From Acinetobacter baumannii (GTDB taxonomy: Bacteria > Pseudomonadota > Gammaproteobacteria > Pseudomonadales > Moraxellaceae): a stretch of 64,000 nucleotides of DNA. The stretch is taken from contig NZ_JADVOP010000007.1 of NCBI RefSeq assembly GCF_016508585.1, positions 1-64,000 on the forward strand, read 5' to 3'. The stretch's first letter is position 1. Every line of letters starts with the position of its first letter. This document shows positions 19,087-26,835 of this stretch, piece by piece. The position numbers were made by a program, and so were the translations under genes. Below the pieces are notes generated by a model. That model was not told the DNA's origin and searched no databases. It saw only the letters and a list, made by a program, of their open reading frames with translations.

Positions 19087-19599
19087 ATGAAACCCAATAC
19101 CCCTCATAAATTAATTGTACTGTCTGTCATACTGGGCCCTGTTTTATTTTTTACAGCATGCGCTCAAAATCAAGTCTCAGCTGATCTTAAAAACAATTCG
19201 ACATCTGTGATTGCAACTCAACAGGCGCAAAAAAACAAAGCCATTGTGACTGATTTTTATGAAGGTGTGTTTCAGAAACATCAAGTCAAAACCTATGCTG
19301 ATCGTTATATTGGTGATCAATATATTCAACACAATCCACGTGTTCCTGATGGCAAAGCTCCATTTGTAAATTACTTTACACAATATTTCCAAGACAATCC
19401 TGAAGCAAAAAGCGTCATTAAACGAGCAGTTGCTGAAGGAGATTTAGTTTTCTTGCACGTACACTCAACACTGAATACACAAGATCGTGGGGTTGCGATC
19501 ATCGATATTTTTAGACTCGAAAAAGGCAAAATTGTTGAACACTGGGATGTACGGCAACCTGTTCCTGAGACAAGTGTCAATCAAAACACCATGTTTTAA
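19087..19599 (+). CDS. NTF2/SnoaL-like lipoprotein
   Basis: A 170-residue protein with a lipoprotein signal (FFTAC, cysteine about residue 23), then a SnoaL/NTF2-like fold from about residue 45. The block KAIVTDFYEGVFQKHQ, IQHNPRVPDGKAPFVNYF and the closing KIVEHWDVRQPVP are typical of the 'predicted SnoaL-like aldol condensation enzyme' group. The substrate is unknown. The earlier ATG at 19048 would add a non-signal-like extension, so the start at 19087 is preferred. The perfect palindrome at 18960 lies in its promoter, suggesting inducible expression. A terminator follows. Confidence 0.85.
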   Translation: MKPNTPHKLIVLSVILGPVLFFTACAQNQVSADLKNNSTSVIATQQAQKNKAIVTDFYEGVFQKHQVKTYADRYIGDQYIQHNPRVPDGKAPFVNYFTQYFQDNPEAKSVIKRAVAEGDLVFLHVHSTLNTQDRGVAIIDIFRLEKGKIVEHWDVRQPVPETSVNQNTMF

Positions 19600-19626
19600 A
19601 ACAGCGGCTCTATTTCCGAGGCTATA

Positions 19627-19657
19627 AAAAAATCCCAAACATGTTGGGATTTTTTTT
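19627..19657. terminator. Bidirectional terminator
   Basis: Stem AAAAAATCCCAA / TTGGGATTTTTT with a 5-nt loop and long A and T flanks, between the lipoprotein gene (+) and yciA (-). Confidence 0.92.
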
Positions 19658-19664
19658 ATAGTCA

Positions 19665-20087
19665 TTAGGCCGTTTGTGATGCGAGATGCTTTTGTTTTAC
19701 ATCCTCAGGAATTTGCCGTTTATTGCCTGTAACGTCTACAGCAACAAAAGTAAACACACCTGCTGTCACACGTTTGGCAGCGCGAGAGCTGTCGTGACTA
19801 TCCCACACTTCAATCTGCATTTGAATTGAAGTATTGCCTACTTTTAAAATCTTGGTATAACAACTAATCACGTCACCAACTTTCACTGGAACAAGGAAAG
19901 TCATCTGATTAATTGAAATCGTTGCACAACGCCCCTTGCTAAAACGTTCTGCATGAATTGCGCCAGCCAAGTCCATTTGTGAAACAATCCAACCACCAAA
20001 AACATCTCCACTCCAGTTTGTATCCGCTGGCATGGCAATCGTTTGTAAAGACAGTGTACCTTCAGGTTTTACATGAGAATCTGACAC
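19665..20087 (-). CDS. yciA: Acyl-CoA thioesterase YciA
   Basis: A 140-residue hotdog acyl-CoA thioesterase. The family hallmark GDVFGGWIVSQMDLAG is present near residues 28-43, including the catalytic aspartate of the YciA/BACH group. YciA hydrolyses a wide range of acyl-CoAs and may recycle CoA during envelope lipid synthesis. It is the last gene of a minus-strand unit, 20 bp after trxC, and is followed by the terminator at 19627. Confidence 0.92.
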   Translation of the reverse strand: MSDSHVKPEGTLSLQTIAMPADTNWSGDVFGGWIVSQMDLAGAIHAERFSKGRCATISINQMTFLVPVKVGDVISCYTKILKVGNTSIQMQIEVWDSHDSSRAAKRVTAGVFTFVAVDVTGNKRQIPEDVKQKHLASQTA

Positions 20088-20107
20088 AATAACTCCGAGC
20101 CCGTGAA

Positions 20108-20539
20108 TTACTTAAGGGCATTCAATTGTTGATCTAACCATTCTTGTATTTGGTTAGCCCGTAACGCACCGCTAATTCTAGCAACTTCTGTAGTTTTATT
20201 CATTAAAACCAAGGTTGGAATGCTTCGAATGTTAAATGCACTGCTCAATCGGGGATTCGCTTCTGTATCAATTTTGGCAAAAACCACATTGGAATTACTC
20301 CCTGCCACTTGCGCAAAATGAGGCGCCATCATTTTGCATGGACCACACCATTCAGCCCATAAGTCAATCAGAATAGGCAGGTCACTATGACTCACAAAAT
20401 TGCTAAAATTCTGTTCATTCAATTCAATTGGAGCAAGAGGTATAAGATTTTGATGGCATTGCCCACAACTCGGCTGCGCATTCAACTTATCTTCAGGAAC
20501 ACGGTTTTTTGCGCCACATGATGGACATACAATGATCAT
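20108..20539 (-). CDS. trxC: Thioredoxin 2 (zinc-containing thioredoxin)
   Basis: A cytoplasmic disulfide reductase. The N-terminal zinc module has two CxxC pairs (C5/C8 and C25/C28), and the thioredoxin domain carries the active site W64-C-G-P-C68. The 143-residue length is typical. It lies directly against the hydrolase gene (adjacent stop and start) and 20 bp before yciA, so the three are probably one transcript. In E. coli trxC belongs to the OxyR regulon; I see no clear OxyR site here. Confidence 0.95.
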   Translation of the reverse strand: MIIVCPSCGAKNRVPEDKLNAQPSCGQCHQNLIPLAPIELNEQNFSNFVSHSDLPILIDLWAEWCGPCKMMAPHFAQVAGSNSNVVFAKIDTEANPRLSSAFNIRSIPTLVLMNKTTEVARISGALRANQIQEWLDQQLNALK

Positions 20540-21442
20540 CTAGCTTACTCCTATATGTTGGTGTAAAAAGTCTAATTGGGTCAAAATTGCTTTTTCCAAC
20601 CATTTCCCGTGATAAATATCAAAATGTGCCATATCCCACTCATGATATTGCACAAAAGGTGCGATATTTGTTGCCGTTTCACGACTGGATTCTATCGGAA
20701 TAAAACTGTCTTTTTTAGATGCAATAAACAACACTGGAATATTTATACGTCTTACCGTCTGAATCGGTCTAAAACGAATTAAATTAAAGAAAACACGTGC
20801 AGGAACTTCGCCACTCCAAAAATAGTCCGGATGTACAATCGACATGTAACCATGGTAGCTGTCTTTGGTCGGAATAAAACATAAATCAAAGGGATGCACC
20901 ACAGGCAGAGTTCTAGGAAGCATTCCTACCTTTGCGCCCATATAATCTTGACTGGATATTTTTAAAGCTTTAGGTAATTGTTGAATCGGGAATGATTTTG
21001 CCGTTTCCGCACCGTCTACATAAGGCACTTGCACCATGATCGCTTGAACATTTTTCATTTCGCTGGCAAGACTCAGTACATAGCCACCACTCAGCGATGT
21101 TCCCCACAATACAATTTTCTTAGAATTTATTTTCTTTTGCGTTGCCACATAATTAACAACCGTTTTCCAATCTTCCATCTGATTTTGCAAAGAAATAAGT
21201 TCACGGGGAAAGCCTGTACTCCCCCCCCAAAAGCGATAGTCAAACAACACAACAGCATAACCAGCTTGGGCAAATTTTTGTGCATATGCAATCAATTTGA
21301 ATTGTCTAAGACAAGCAAAGCCATGTGCCATAATGATTACAGCAGGTTTCTTTAAATTTTTAGGACGATAAAAATCTGCGGCTATAACTTCTTGCCCGAT
21401 GGGGACATACAGTGGTTCAACTGTATATGCGTACATACACAC
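20540..21442 (-). CDS. Alpha/beta hydrolase
   Basis: A 300-residue soluble alpha/beta hydrolase. The nucleophile elbow is GTSLSGG (S116), the oxyanion region is MAHGFACLR, the acid is likely in KKDSFIP, and the catalytic histidine is likely in DMAHFDIYHG. The overall form (PLYVPIG...ADFYRP at the start) resembles X-Pro dipeptidyl-peptidase-like or acetyl-xylan-esterase-like hydrolases. The substrate is unknown. Starts at residue 1 or 3 are both possible. It heads the hydrolase-trxC-yciA unit and is divergent from the DUF442 gene, sharing a 120-bp region with a palindrome. Confidence 0.85.
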   Translation of the reverse strand: MCMYAYTVEPLYVPIGQEVIAADFYRPKNLKKPAVIIMAHGFACLRQFKLIAYAQKFAQAGYAVVLFDYRFWGGSTGFPRELISLQNQMEDWKTVVNYVATQKKINSKKIVLWGTSLSGGYVLSLASEMKNVQAIMVQVPYVDGAETAKSFPIQQLPKALKISSQDYMGAKVGMLPRTLPVVHPFDLCFIPTKDSYHGYMSIVHPDYFWSGEVPARVFFNLIRFRPIQTVRRINIPVLFIASKKDSFIPIESSRETATNIAPFVQYHEWDMAHFDIYHGKWLEKAILTQLDFLHQHIGVS

Positions 21443-21512
21443 TCCATTGCGTTATCTTTTATAGATATTTCTTTTATAAATCTTTTGTAGTCCAAACTCA
21501 GTTCTGAGCTTA

Positions 21513-21531
21513 ATGCTATTATATATAGCAT
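21513..21531. promoter_or_regulatory. Operator-like palindrome in a divergent promoter
   Basis: ATGCTAT-TATAT-ATAGCAT is a perfect 7-bp inverted repeat in the 120 bp between the divergent hydrolase operon and the DUF442 gene. Its AT-rich dyad and position over a likely -10 suit a small repressor such as an ArsR-family protein. This is inference. Confidence 0.45.
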
Positions 21532-21562
21532 ATTTGATTCTAAATAATATAGGAGTGACAAA

Positions 21563-21901
21563 ATGAGTGAAAATGTTGGTTTCGCAGGTCAAATTGGTCC
21601 AGAACATATTGCTCAAGTTGCAGAAAAGGGGTTTAAGTCTGTGATCAATAACCGCCCTGATTTAGAGGGTGGCCCAGAACAGCCTACCAGTGCACAAATC
21701 GAAGAAGCAGCACGTGCCGCGGGATTAGATTATGTATTTTTACCTGTGGTTGCAGGTCAGATTACAGAAGTAGATGTGAGAACGTTTGCAAACCGTTTTA
21801 ATGAGCTTCCAAAGCCAGTCCTTATGTTCTGTCGTACAGGCAATCGTTCAAATAATCTTTACCAGATTGCCAAACAAATGGACTTATTAGACGACGAATA
21901 A
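21563..21901 (+). CDS. DUF442 / TIGR01244 phosphatase-like sulfur transferase
   Basis: A 112-residue protein of the DUF442 (TIGR01244) family, related to dual-specificity phosphatases and rhodaneses. The active-site loop is FCRTGNRS with cysteine C90. In several bacteria this domain is fused to a persulfide dioxygenase (Blh) and is involved in sulfide detoxification; here it stands alone. A strong AGGAG ribosome binding site precedes the ATG. It has its own divergent promoter with the palindrome at 21513. Phosphatase versus sulfur-transfer activity cannot be decided from sequence. Confidence 0.85.
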   Translation: MSENVGFAGQIGPEHIAQVAEKGFKSVINNRPDLEGGPEQPTSAQIEEAARAAGLDYVFLPVVAGQITEVDVRTFANRFNELPKPVLMFCRTGNRSNNLYQIAKQMDLLDDE

Positions 21902-21977
21902 TAATCGTTTCACTAAGATAAATATCGTTGAGAAGCATTGCGTATTGATAGATTGTCGAACGTAAATAATCATAAAA

Positions 21978-22012
21978 AAGCCGTTCTATAGCGCCAAGCC
22001 TTAGAACGGCTT
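21978..22012. terminator. Hairpin terminator
   Basis: An 11-bp stem AAGCCGTTCTA / TAGAACGGCTT with a 13-nt loop. The T run is on the minus-strand side, and the plus side has only short T stretches. It lies 76 bp after the DUF442 stop and probably isolates the neighbouring gene. Confidence 0.7.
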
Positions 22013-22045
22013 AATTCATCATATTGATTCAAAAAGAAAAAATCC

Positions 22046-22062
22046 ATCACATAAAATGTGAT
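22046..22062. promoter_or_regulatory. Palindrome upstream of the HAD gene
   Basis: ATCACAT-AAA-ATGTGAT is a perfect 7-bp inverted repeat 25 bp before the HAD-family ATG. It may be an operator for that gene. No matching regulator is encoded nearby. Confidence 0.4.
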
Positions 22063-22087
22063 ATGTTAATTTAGAAAAATAACTGAA

Positions 22088-22759
22088 ATGGATATAAAAC
22101 AAACTATGGAATTTGTTGTTTTTGATCTAGATGGGACACTTCTCTCAACAGACTCTACAAGAGTCTGGTTAATGAAACAATTAAAATCACATCCTCTCAG
22201 GTTTATTGGGGCAATTTCTATTATGCCTATAGCGCTTCCTCTAATGAAAGTTAAGAAATATAAGTCTATTGGAGCTTCATTTTTTTTATGGATCGCGACA
22301 TTCGGGCTGAATAGAAATCAACTGATAGAAAGGTTCAAAATCTTCTCGACTGAAGTTAATAGTTCTTCTAATACAAATTTATATTGGTTTGATGAAGGTA
22401 TTTCTGAATTAAAAAGACATTTAAAAGCTGATCGAAAAATCATCATAGTGACTGCAGCACCAGAACTTCTAACACAAGAATTGTTCAAAACTTTAGGTTT
22501 AAATATAAATGTTATTGGGACACCACTAAAAAATAAAATGGGGGGATGGATTAGTGGAATCCATTGTAGGCACGAAGAAAAACTTAAACGATTAAAGCTT
22601 CTTGGTATAAATCCACCATGGTTAGCAACATATACTGATGATATTGAAGAAGATTATCCGATTTTAATAAATAGTCAGCACCCTTATTTAATTAATAGTG
22701 AGAAGCAAAGAAAATTAAATAACGCACTTAAAAATCTTCATTATTTAGAATGGAATTAA
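22088..22759 (+). CDS. HAD-family phosphatase (possible acquired gene)
   Basis: A 223-residue HAD-IB-type phosphatase. Motif I is FDLDGT (nucleophile D13, acid D15), motif II is VTAAP, and the late motif is YTDDIEEDYP. Hydrophobic stretches near residues 38-75 form the cap. The substrate is unknown; serine, phosphatidylglycerol or sugar phosphates are all possible. It is clearly more AT-rich than its neighbours: all nine arginines use AGA, AGG or CGA, never the CGT/CGC preferred around it, and ATA is frequent for isoleucine. This suggests horizontal acquisition. The ribosome binding site is weak; M7 is an alternative start. Confidence 0.8.
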   Translation: MDIKQTMEFVVFDLDGTLLSTDSTRVWLMKQLKSHPLRFIGAISIMPIALPLMKVKKYKSIGASFFLWIATFGLNRNQLIERFKIFSTEVNSSSNTNLYWFDEGISELKRHLKADRKIIIVTAAPELLTQELFKTLGLNINVIGTPLKNKMGGWISGIHCRHEEKLKRLKLLGINPPWLATYTDDIEEDYPILINSQHPYLINSEKQRKLNNALKNLHYLEWN

Positions 22760-23183
22760 CTTAAGTCTGTGTGAAACCCCACCTAATTCCGAGTCGATCC
22801 AATACAACAGATTTCAGGCTAAACAATAGCTTTTAGACCTAACTCAATTCAAAAAAGTATCATGAATTATTTTTTTCTTGATTTCATATCAGTAGTTTGC
22901 ACAAATCAAAATGACAAATATAAGGTAAATCTCAACCTTGTATTGGGTTGAAATATCAAGAACATTCTTTTTAAATGCCTTTTACTCACACGAATACCAT
23001 AAGCTTTGACAATTTATTTATATTTATTTGATTCTAAATTTAGCTACAATTTCCCCTGAGCGATCAACTTAATCAGGTTGTCGTCTTATCCATTCTGAAA
23101 TAGTGATATGACATAATCACAGCTTTCACGCTATGATCATTTAGATCATATTTTTTCCCATTCAATAATAAAAGGATTCCTCA
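22760..23183. other. 424-bp intergenic region upstream of msrA
   Basis: I find no open frame of note. There is an imperfect hairpin CAACC(7 nt)GGGTTG around 22934-22951, and AT-rich sequence after a TTGACA. The right end carries the msrA ribosome binding site and promoter-like AT-rich elements. Its length next to an AT-rich gene makes an eroded insertion possible. Confidence 0.35.
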
Positions 23184-23705
23184 ATGCAACAGGCTTTATT
23201 CGGTGGTGGCTGTTTTTGGTGTACAGAAGCCGTTTTTTTACAGCTTAAAGGTGTTCAAAAGGTCGTAAGCGGTTATGCTGGCGGGCATACAACCCATCCT
23301 ACCTATGAGTCGATTTGCAATGGAGATACCAATCATGCTGAAGTGATTTTGATTGATTTCAATGAACAGCAAATCAGTTATCAGCAACTGCTCACTGTAT
23401 TTTTTGCGATACATGACCCTACCACGTTAAACCGTCAAGGCAATGATATTGGTACACAGTACCGTTCTGTCATTTATTACTTCAATGATCAGCAAAAGGT
23501 TGAGTCTGAAAGCTTTATTGAACAGCTCAAAGCGGACGGGCTGAATATAGTTACAGAGTTAAGCCCTGCTCCAACGTTCTATCCTGCAGAAGAATATCAT
23601 CAAAATTTCTTTGCCCGTAATCCTGCGCAGGGATATTGTAATTTTGCCATTCCACCAAAGTTACTTAAATTACACAGTCAATTCCAGGACTTGCTCAAAG
23701 ATTAA
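23184..23705 (+). CDS. msrA: Peptide-methionine (S)-S-oxide reductase MsrA
   Basis: It repairs oxidised methionine (the S-sulfoxide) in proteins. The catalytic GCFWC motif (C10, C13) is at the N-terminus, followed by SGYAGG and the later AEEYHQNFF block. At 173 residues it is a short cytoplasmic MsrA with no MsrB fusion and no signal peptide. The start is well placed behind AAAAGGA. It is monocistronic and convergent with tonB-exbB-exbD. Confidence 0.96.
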   Translation: MQQALFGGGCFWCTEAVFLQLKGVQKVVSGYAGGHTTHPTYESICNGDTNHAEVILIDFNEQQISYQQLLTVFFAIHDPTTLNRQGNDIGTQYRSVIYYFNDQQKVESESFIEQLKADGLNIVTELSPAPTFYPAEEYHQNFFARNPAQGYCNFAIPPKLLKLHSQFQDLLKD

Positions 23706-23735
23706 GTTTTTTTAAATTTAGAGGATTTAAATCCG

Positions 23736-23764
23736 TATAAAAAAACCTCCCATCAGGGAGGTTT
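23736..23764 (-). terminator. Terminator of tonB-exbB-exbD
   Basis: Stem AAACCTCCC / GGGAGGTTT with loop ATCA. On the minus strand a run of T residues follows, 30 bp past the exbD stop. It may also stop msrA transcripts. Confidence 0.88.
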
Positions 23765-23793
23765 CAAAAACTTTTTAAATATCTTAATTTTGG

Positions 23794-24198
23794 TTAATTA
23801 TCACTCATAAATGCAAGATCATTGAGTCCTGCCTCACTTGCACGCGACATTACTTGTGCAACAGTGTCATAACGCGATTCTTTATCAGCTCTTAACTGAA
23901 CAGCGGGTTTAACAGGTTTCTGTCCAGCTTCATCAAATCGTTTCGATAATTCATCTAAAGTGATGATTTGATCATTCCAAGCCACTTCGCCTTGCTGATT
24001 AATACTAATCGTAATGGCTTCAGGAGGTGGAGCATTCACTTCAGCTGTGGTTTTCGGTAAAGTTAACGGTATCGATGGGTTAGCAACGGTTGCTGTCACC
24101 AAGAAGATGATCATCAATACCAACATAATATCGATCAGCGGAATGAGATTCATCTCATTCATGCCAGAATCGTTGTCTTCTCCCAGTTGAAAAGCCAT
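23794..24198 (-). CDS. exbD: Biopolymer transport protein ExbD
   Basis: Part of the ExbB-ExbD proton channel that energises TonB. It has 134 residues, a short cytoplasmic N-terminus, a single membrane segment (about 16-38) with the functional aspartate in LIPLIDIMLVL, and a periplasmic C-terminal domain. Its ATG overlaps the exbB stop (TAATG), implying translational coupling. It is the third gene of tonB-exbB-exbD. Confidence 0.95.
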   Translation of the reverse strand: MAFQLGEDNDSGMNEMNLIPLIDIMLVLMIIFLVTATVANPSIPLTLPKTTAEVNAPPPEAITISINQQGEVAWNDQIITLDELSKRFDEAGQKPVKPAVQLRADKESRYDTVAQVMSRASEAGLNDLAFMSDN

Positions 24199-24821
24199 TA
24201 AGCTTGACCTCCCACTAAACTTTTATTTGTCGCCTCAGCTTCAACTTTTTTCGTTGAAGATTCTTGCTGCAACATTGTATCAATCAATAGACCATGTGCC
24301 TGATCTTGTAATTCATTTGACAAAGTACGATTGAAACGCACACAAATGTTATATGCCAATACCGCAGGAATTGCGACTGCAAGACCAAGACCCGTCATGA
24401 TCAACGCTTCACCAACAGGTGTTGCAACTTGAGCCAGACCCGCTTGACCGCTTTTACCGACAGCAACCAGAGCATGGAAAATCCCCCACACTGTACCAAA
24501 CAAACCAACAAATGGTGCAAGTGAAGCAATCGTACCTAAAACAGAGACACCCTTTTCAGCACTGGCTTTTTCAACCGAGATTTGACGTAACAAAGCTTGT
24601 TCTGCAACTGCTTTACGCTGGTCAAAACTAAGTGGTGCAAGTTTTGCCTTTAATGCACTCAACGCTTGAGCGAGATGGTCTTGAGCAACCTGCTTGAGTT
24701 GACGCGTGCCTAAAATACGCAAAATGAACACAGTCCACGTTGCAATAGACATTGCCAATAACACGAAATACAGTGTTTTACTGACCGCATCAGCATGTTG
24801 CCAATAAACTGAAAAGTTCAT
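24198..24821 (-). CDS. exbB: Biopolymer transport protein ExbB (MotA/TolQ/ExbB proton channel)
   Basis: The multi-pass inner-membrane subunit of the Ton motor. It has 207 residues with three membrane segments (near 14-36, 100-125 and 145-170). The block LAPFVGLFGTVWGIFHAL is the ExbB/TolQ signature. A GTG two codons upstream could start translation, but the ATG at 24821 has a better-spaced AGGA ribosome binding site. It sits between tonB and exbD and overlaps exbD by one base. Confidence 0.95.
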   Translation of the reverse strand: MNFSVYWQHADAVSKTLYFVLLAMSIATWTVFILRILGTRQLKQVAQDHLAQALSALKAKLAPLSFDQRKAVAEQALLRQISVEKASAEKGVSVLGTIASLAPFVGLFGTVWGIFHALVAVGKSGQAGLAQVATPVGEALIMTGLGLAVAIPAVLAYNICVRFNRTLSNELQDQAHGLLIDTMLQQESSTKKVEAEATNKSLVGGQA

Positions 24822-24849
24822 ATGCACATTTCCTAATTCTTAAAAAAAA

Positions 24850-25665
24850 TCATTTTTTAGAGACTGACAACGCAAAATCCTGCCTAATTTTAAATGGTAC
24901 ACCAGTGCCATTTTCTTTGTAGGCTTTAAATTTTGCAGATTGTGTCTGTTTAACAACGTAACTGTCTAAACTTGAATTACCACTCGATTGGATAATACGG
25001 ACATTGGTAATATTTCCATTTGCATCTGCAGTAATTTCTAAATTCACAACTTTTGTCCCATCTTCTGGTGACATCAGTTTAAGTAGCTGTTCTTTTGCAA
25101 TTCGAGGACTGCGACTCCAAGATACCTGTCCGTCACTGACATTACGTGGCGTATTCCGTTGTTCTTGCTCACGACGCTGACGGTCACGTTCCTCTTGTTC
25201 ACGCTTCTGTTGCTCCAAACGTTTTTGATCCTCTAAACGCTTTTGCTCATCTAGGCGTTTTTGATCTTCTAAACGCTTTTGATCCTCTAAACGCTTCTGG
25301 TCTTCCAGACGTTTTTGCTCTTCAAGCTTTCTTGCCCGATCATCATTTTCCACAGGTTTTTTCTGCTCAATGACTTTCGGCTTGACCACCGGTTTCGGTT
25401 CGACTTTCTTCTCTACCGGCTTTGGTTTAACTTTAGGCTTGATCTGTTCAACAGGAGGTGGAGGCGGTGGTGGAGCATCTTCTTTCAGCTTTAAAAATTT
25501 GATTTTTAAAGGTTCTTTCTTTATTTGAGGTAATTCAAAAGCCTTCATGTTGCTGATTCCCCACAATACACCAACATGTCCAACAACAACTGCCAAGACA
25601 GCAACAAGGACTTTTTTCTTCATCGGTGGTGGCGTTTGAAGTGGTGCAGAGGAAGACTGACTCAT
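24850..25665 (-). CDS. tonB: Energy transducer TonB with a hexapeptide-repeat linker
   Basis: It transmits proton-motive force from ExbB-ExbD to outer-membrane receptors for iron chelates and similar ligands. Residues about 16-38 form the membrane anchor. Next come a PPPPPP stretch and a Pro/Lys linker (50-105). A striking series of RLEDQK-type hexapeptides follows (about 112-155), and then the C-terminal TonB domain (about 180-271). Prolines usually dominate this linker; here a charged, probably helical repeat takes over part of it. It is first in the operon. A loose Fur-like dyad at 25758 lies about 90 bp upstream. Confidence 0.93.
   Translation of the reverse strand: MSQSSSAPLQTPPPMKKKVLVAVLAVVVGHVGVLWGISNMKAFELPQIKKEPLKIKFLKLKEDAPPPPPPPVEQIKPKVKPKPVEKKVEPKPVVKPKVIEQKKPVENDDRARKLEEQKRLEDQKRLEDQKRLEDQKRLDEQKRLEDQKRLEQQKREQEERDRQRREQEQRNTPRNVSDGQVSWSRSPRIAKEQLLKLMSPEDGTKVVNLEITADANGNITNVRIIQSSGNSSLDSYVVKQTQSAKFKAYKENGTGVPFKIRQDFALSVSKK
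25207..25331 (-). repeat. 18-bp tandem repeats encoding the TonB charged linker
   Basis: About seven imperfect 18-bp units (plus-strand form CTCTAAACGCTTTTGATC) encode repeated RLEDQK hexapeptides. Such arrays change copy number by slippage in steps of six residues without breaking the frame. It lies wholly inside tonB, so it is a coding repeat and not a CRISPR array. Confidence 0.85.
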
Positions 25666-25757
25666 AAGAATCTAAATACCTAAAATTGAGTAAACTGTAA
25701 AACAATCAATTTACAGATTAAGCTCATCGGATAGAACAATTAAAGTGCAACAATCAT

Positions 25758-25778
25758 AAATGAGAAGTGTTTTCATTT
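25758..25778 (-). promoter_or_regulatory. Weak Fur-box-like dyad upstream of tonB
   Basis: AAATGA and TCATTT arms are separated by 9 bp. Position suits iron regulation of tonB, but the match to the usual Fur box (AATGATAATCATT-like core) is poor, so this is tentative. Confidence 0.25.
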
Positions 25779-25817
25779 GCAACTGCTTTTTTTGCGTTTT
25801 TTATCGTTTTTACAAAT

Positions 25818-25849
25818 AAAAAAATAAAAAGGGATGCATAAAACATCCC
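25818..25849 (-). terminator. Terminator of purU
   Basis: GGGATG / CATCCC stem with a 7-nt loop. On the minus strand a long T-rich tract follows, 37 bp after the purU stop. Confidence 0.85.
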
Positions 25850-25885
25850 AATTTCATCTTAAAAAAATTAAACAACATTCACATA

Positions 25886-26752
25886 TTATTGAAATACAAC
25901 AGTCTTGTTGCCATCGACAATAATACGATCTTCAAGATGCCATTTTACAGCTCTTGCCAGCACATTACGCTCGACATCCTGCCCCAATTCACGTAATTGT
26001 TCAACTGTAAAATCATGGTTAACGCGTTCTACATCCTGCTCGATGATCGGACCTTGATCCAAATCAGCCGTGACATAATGTGCAGTCGCCCCAATCAACT
26101 TCACACCCTTTTCATAGGCTTGTTTATAAGGATTTGCACCTACAAACGCAGGCAAGAATGAATGGTGGATATTGATCACCTTCATTTCCCACTTTTGTAC
26201 AAACTCTTCATCAAGAATCTGCATATATCGTGCAAGCACCAACAAGTCATTGCCCTGCATCAGTTCATCAATCTGCGCATATGCTTCACGCTTATTTTCT
26301 TTATTGACTGGAACCACATGGAAAGGAATGCCAAAGTTCTCTACAGACTCACGCAAATCTTCATGGTTTGACACCACTTGAGTAATTTCACAAGGCAAGC
26401 CACCACGCGAATGGCGCCACAACAACTCCAGTAGCGCATGGTCAACTTTAGAAACCAAAATGCCGACTTTCTTAATGTCACTCACCAAGCTTAAACGCCA
26501 ATGCATCGCATAACGCTCAGCAACATTACTTGCGAAAGTCTGAATCAAACTTTCACGACGAGATTGCAAATGGTCTAGCTCAAACTCAACACGCATGAAA
26601 TAACGCCCGCCCTGAGCTTCAGTTGCGTATTGATCAAGCGCGGTGATGTTTGCGCCCTGATGATACAAAAAGCTCGATACAGCTTGCACGATTCCTGGCT
26701 TGTCTTCACAAGTAATCAGTAGACGTGCTGTGTTGGCAGTAGTCATGTTCAT
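25886..26752 (-). CDS. purU: Formyltetrahydrofolate deformylase
   Basis: It hydrolyses 10-formyltetrahydrofolate to formate and tetrahydrofolate, balancing one-carbon units for purine synthesis. The N-terminal ACT domain (ITCEDKPGIVQAVSSFL) is regulatory. The C-terminal formyltransferase fold shows NIHHSFLPAF and TADLDQGPIIEQ, the catalytic Asn-His-Asp set. It has 288 residues from the ATG at 26752; the frame is open to a GTG at 26767, and M8 is also possible, because no ribosome binding site is clear. It is monocistronic with its own terminator. Confidence 0.95.
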   Translation of the reverse strand: MNMTTANTARLLITCEDKPGIVQAVSSFLYHQGANITALDQYATEAQGGRYFMRVEFELDHLQSRRESLIQTFASNVAERYAMHWRLSLVSDIKKVGILVSKVDHALLELLWRHSRGGLPCEITQVVSNHEDLRESVENFGIPFHVVPVNKENKREAYAQIDELMQGNDLLVLARYMQILDEEFVQKWEMKVINIHHSFLPAFVGANPYKQAYEKGVKLIGATAHYVTADLDQGPIIEQDVERVNHDFTVEQLRELGQDVERNVLARAVKWHLEDRIIVDGNKTVVFQ

Positions 26753-26835
26753 GTTGAAGGATATCACTTATAAATTAGTTTAAAACAGCCGAGTATTCTA
26801 ACGCTTTTTTAGCAGCTTTCAATCTTGATTCGGCA

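Noticed and set aside
21978..22012. Possible small RNA in the gap after the DUF442 gene
   Set aside because: The hairpin is a normal terminator in form and no promoter is visible before it within the short gap.
25207..25331. CRISPR-like tandem repeat
   Set aside because: The 18-bp units have no spacers and are coding hexapeptides in tonB; no cas genes nearby.
25758..25778. Firm Fur box at tonB
   Set aside because: Only the outer AAATGA/TCATTT arms match; the core differs, so it is listed only as a weak candidate.
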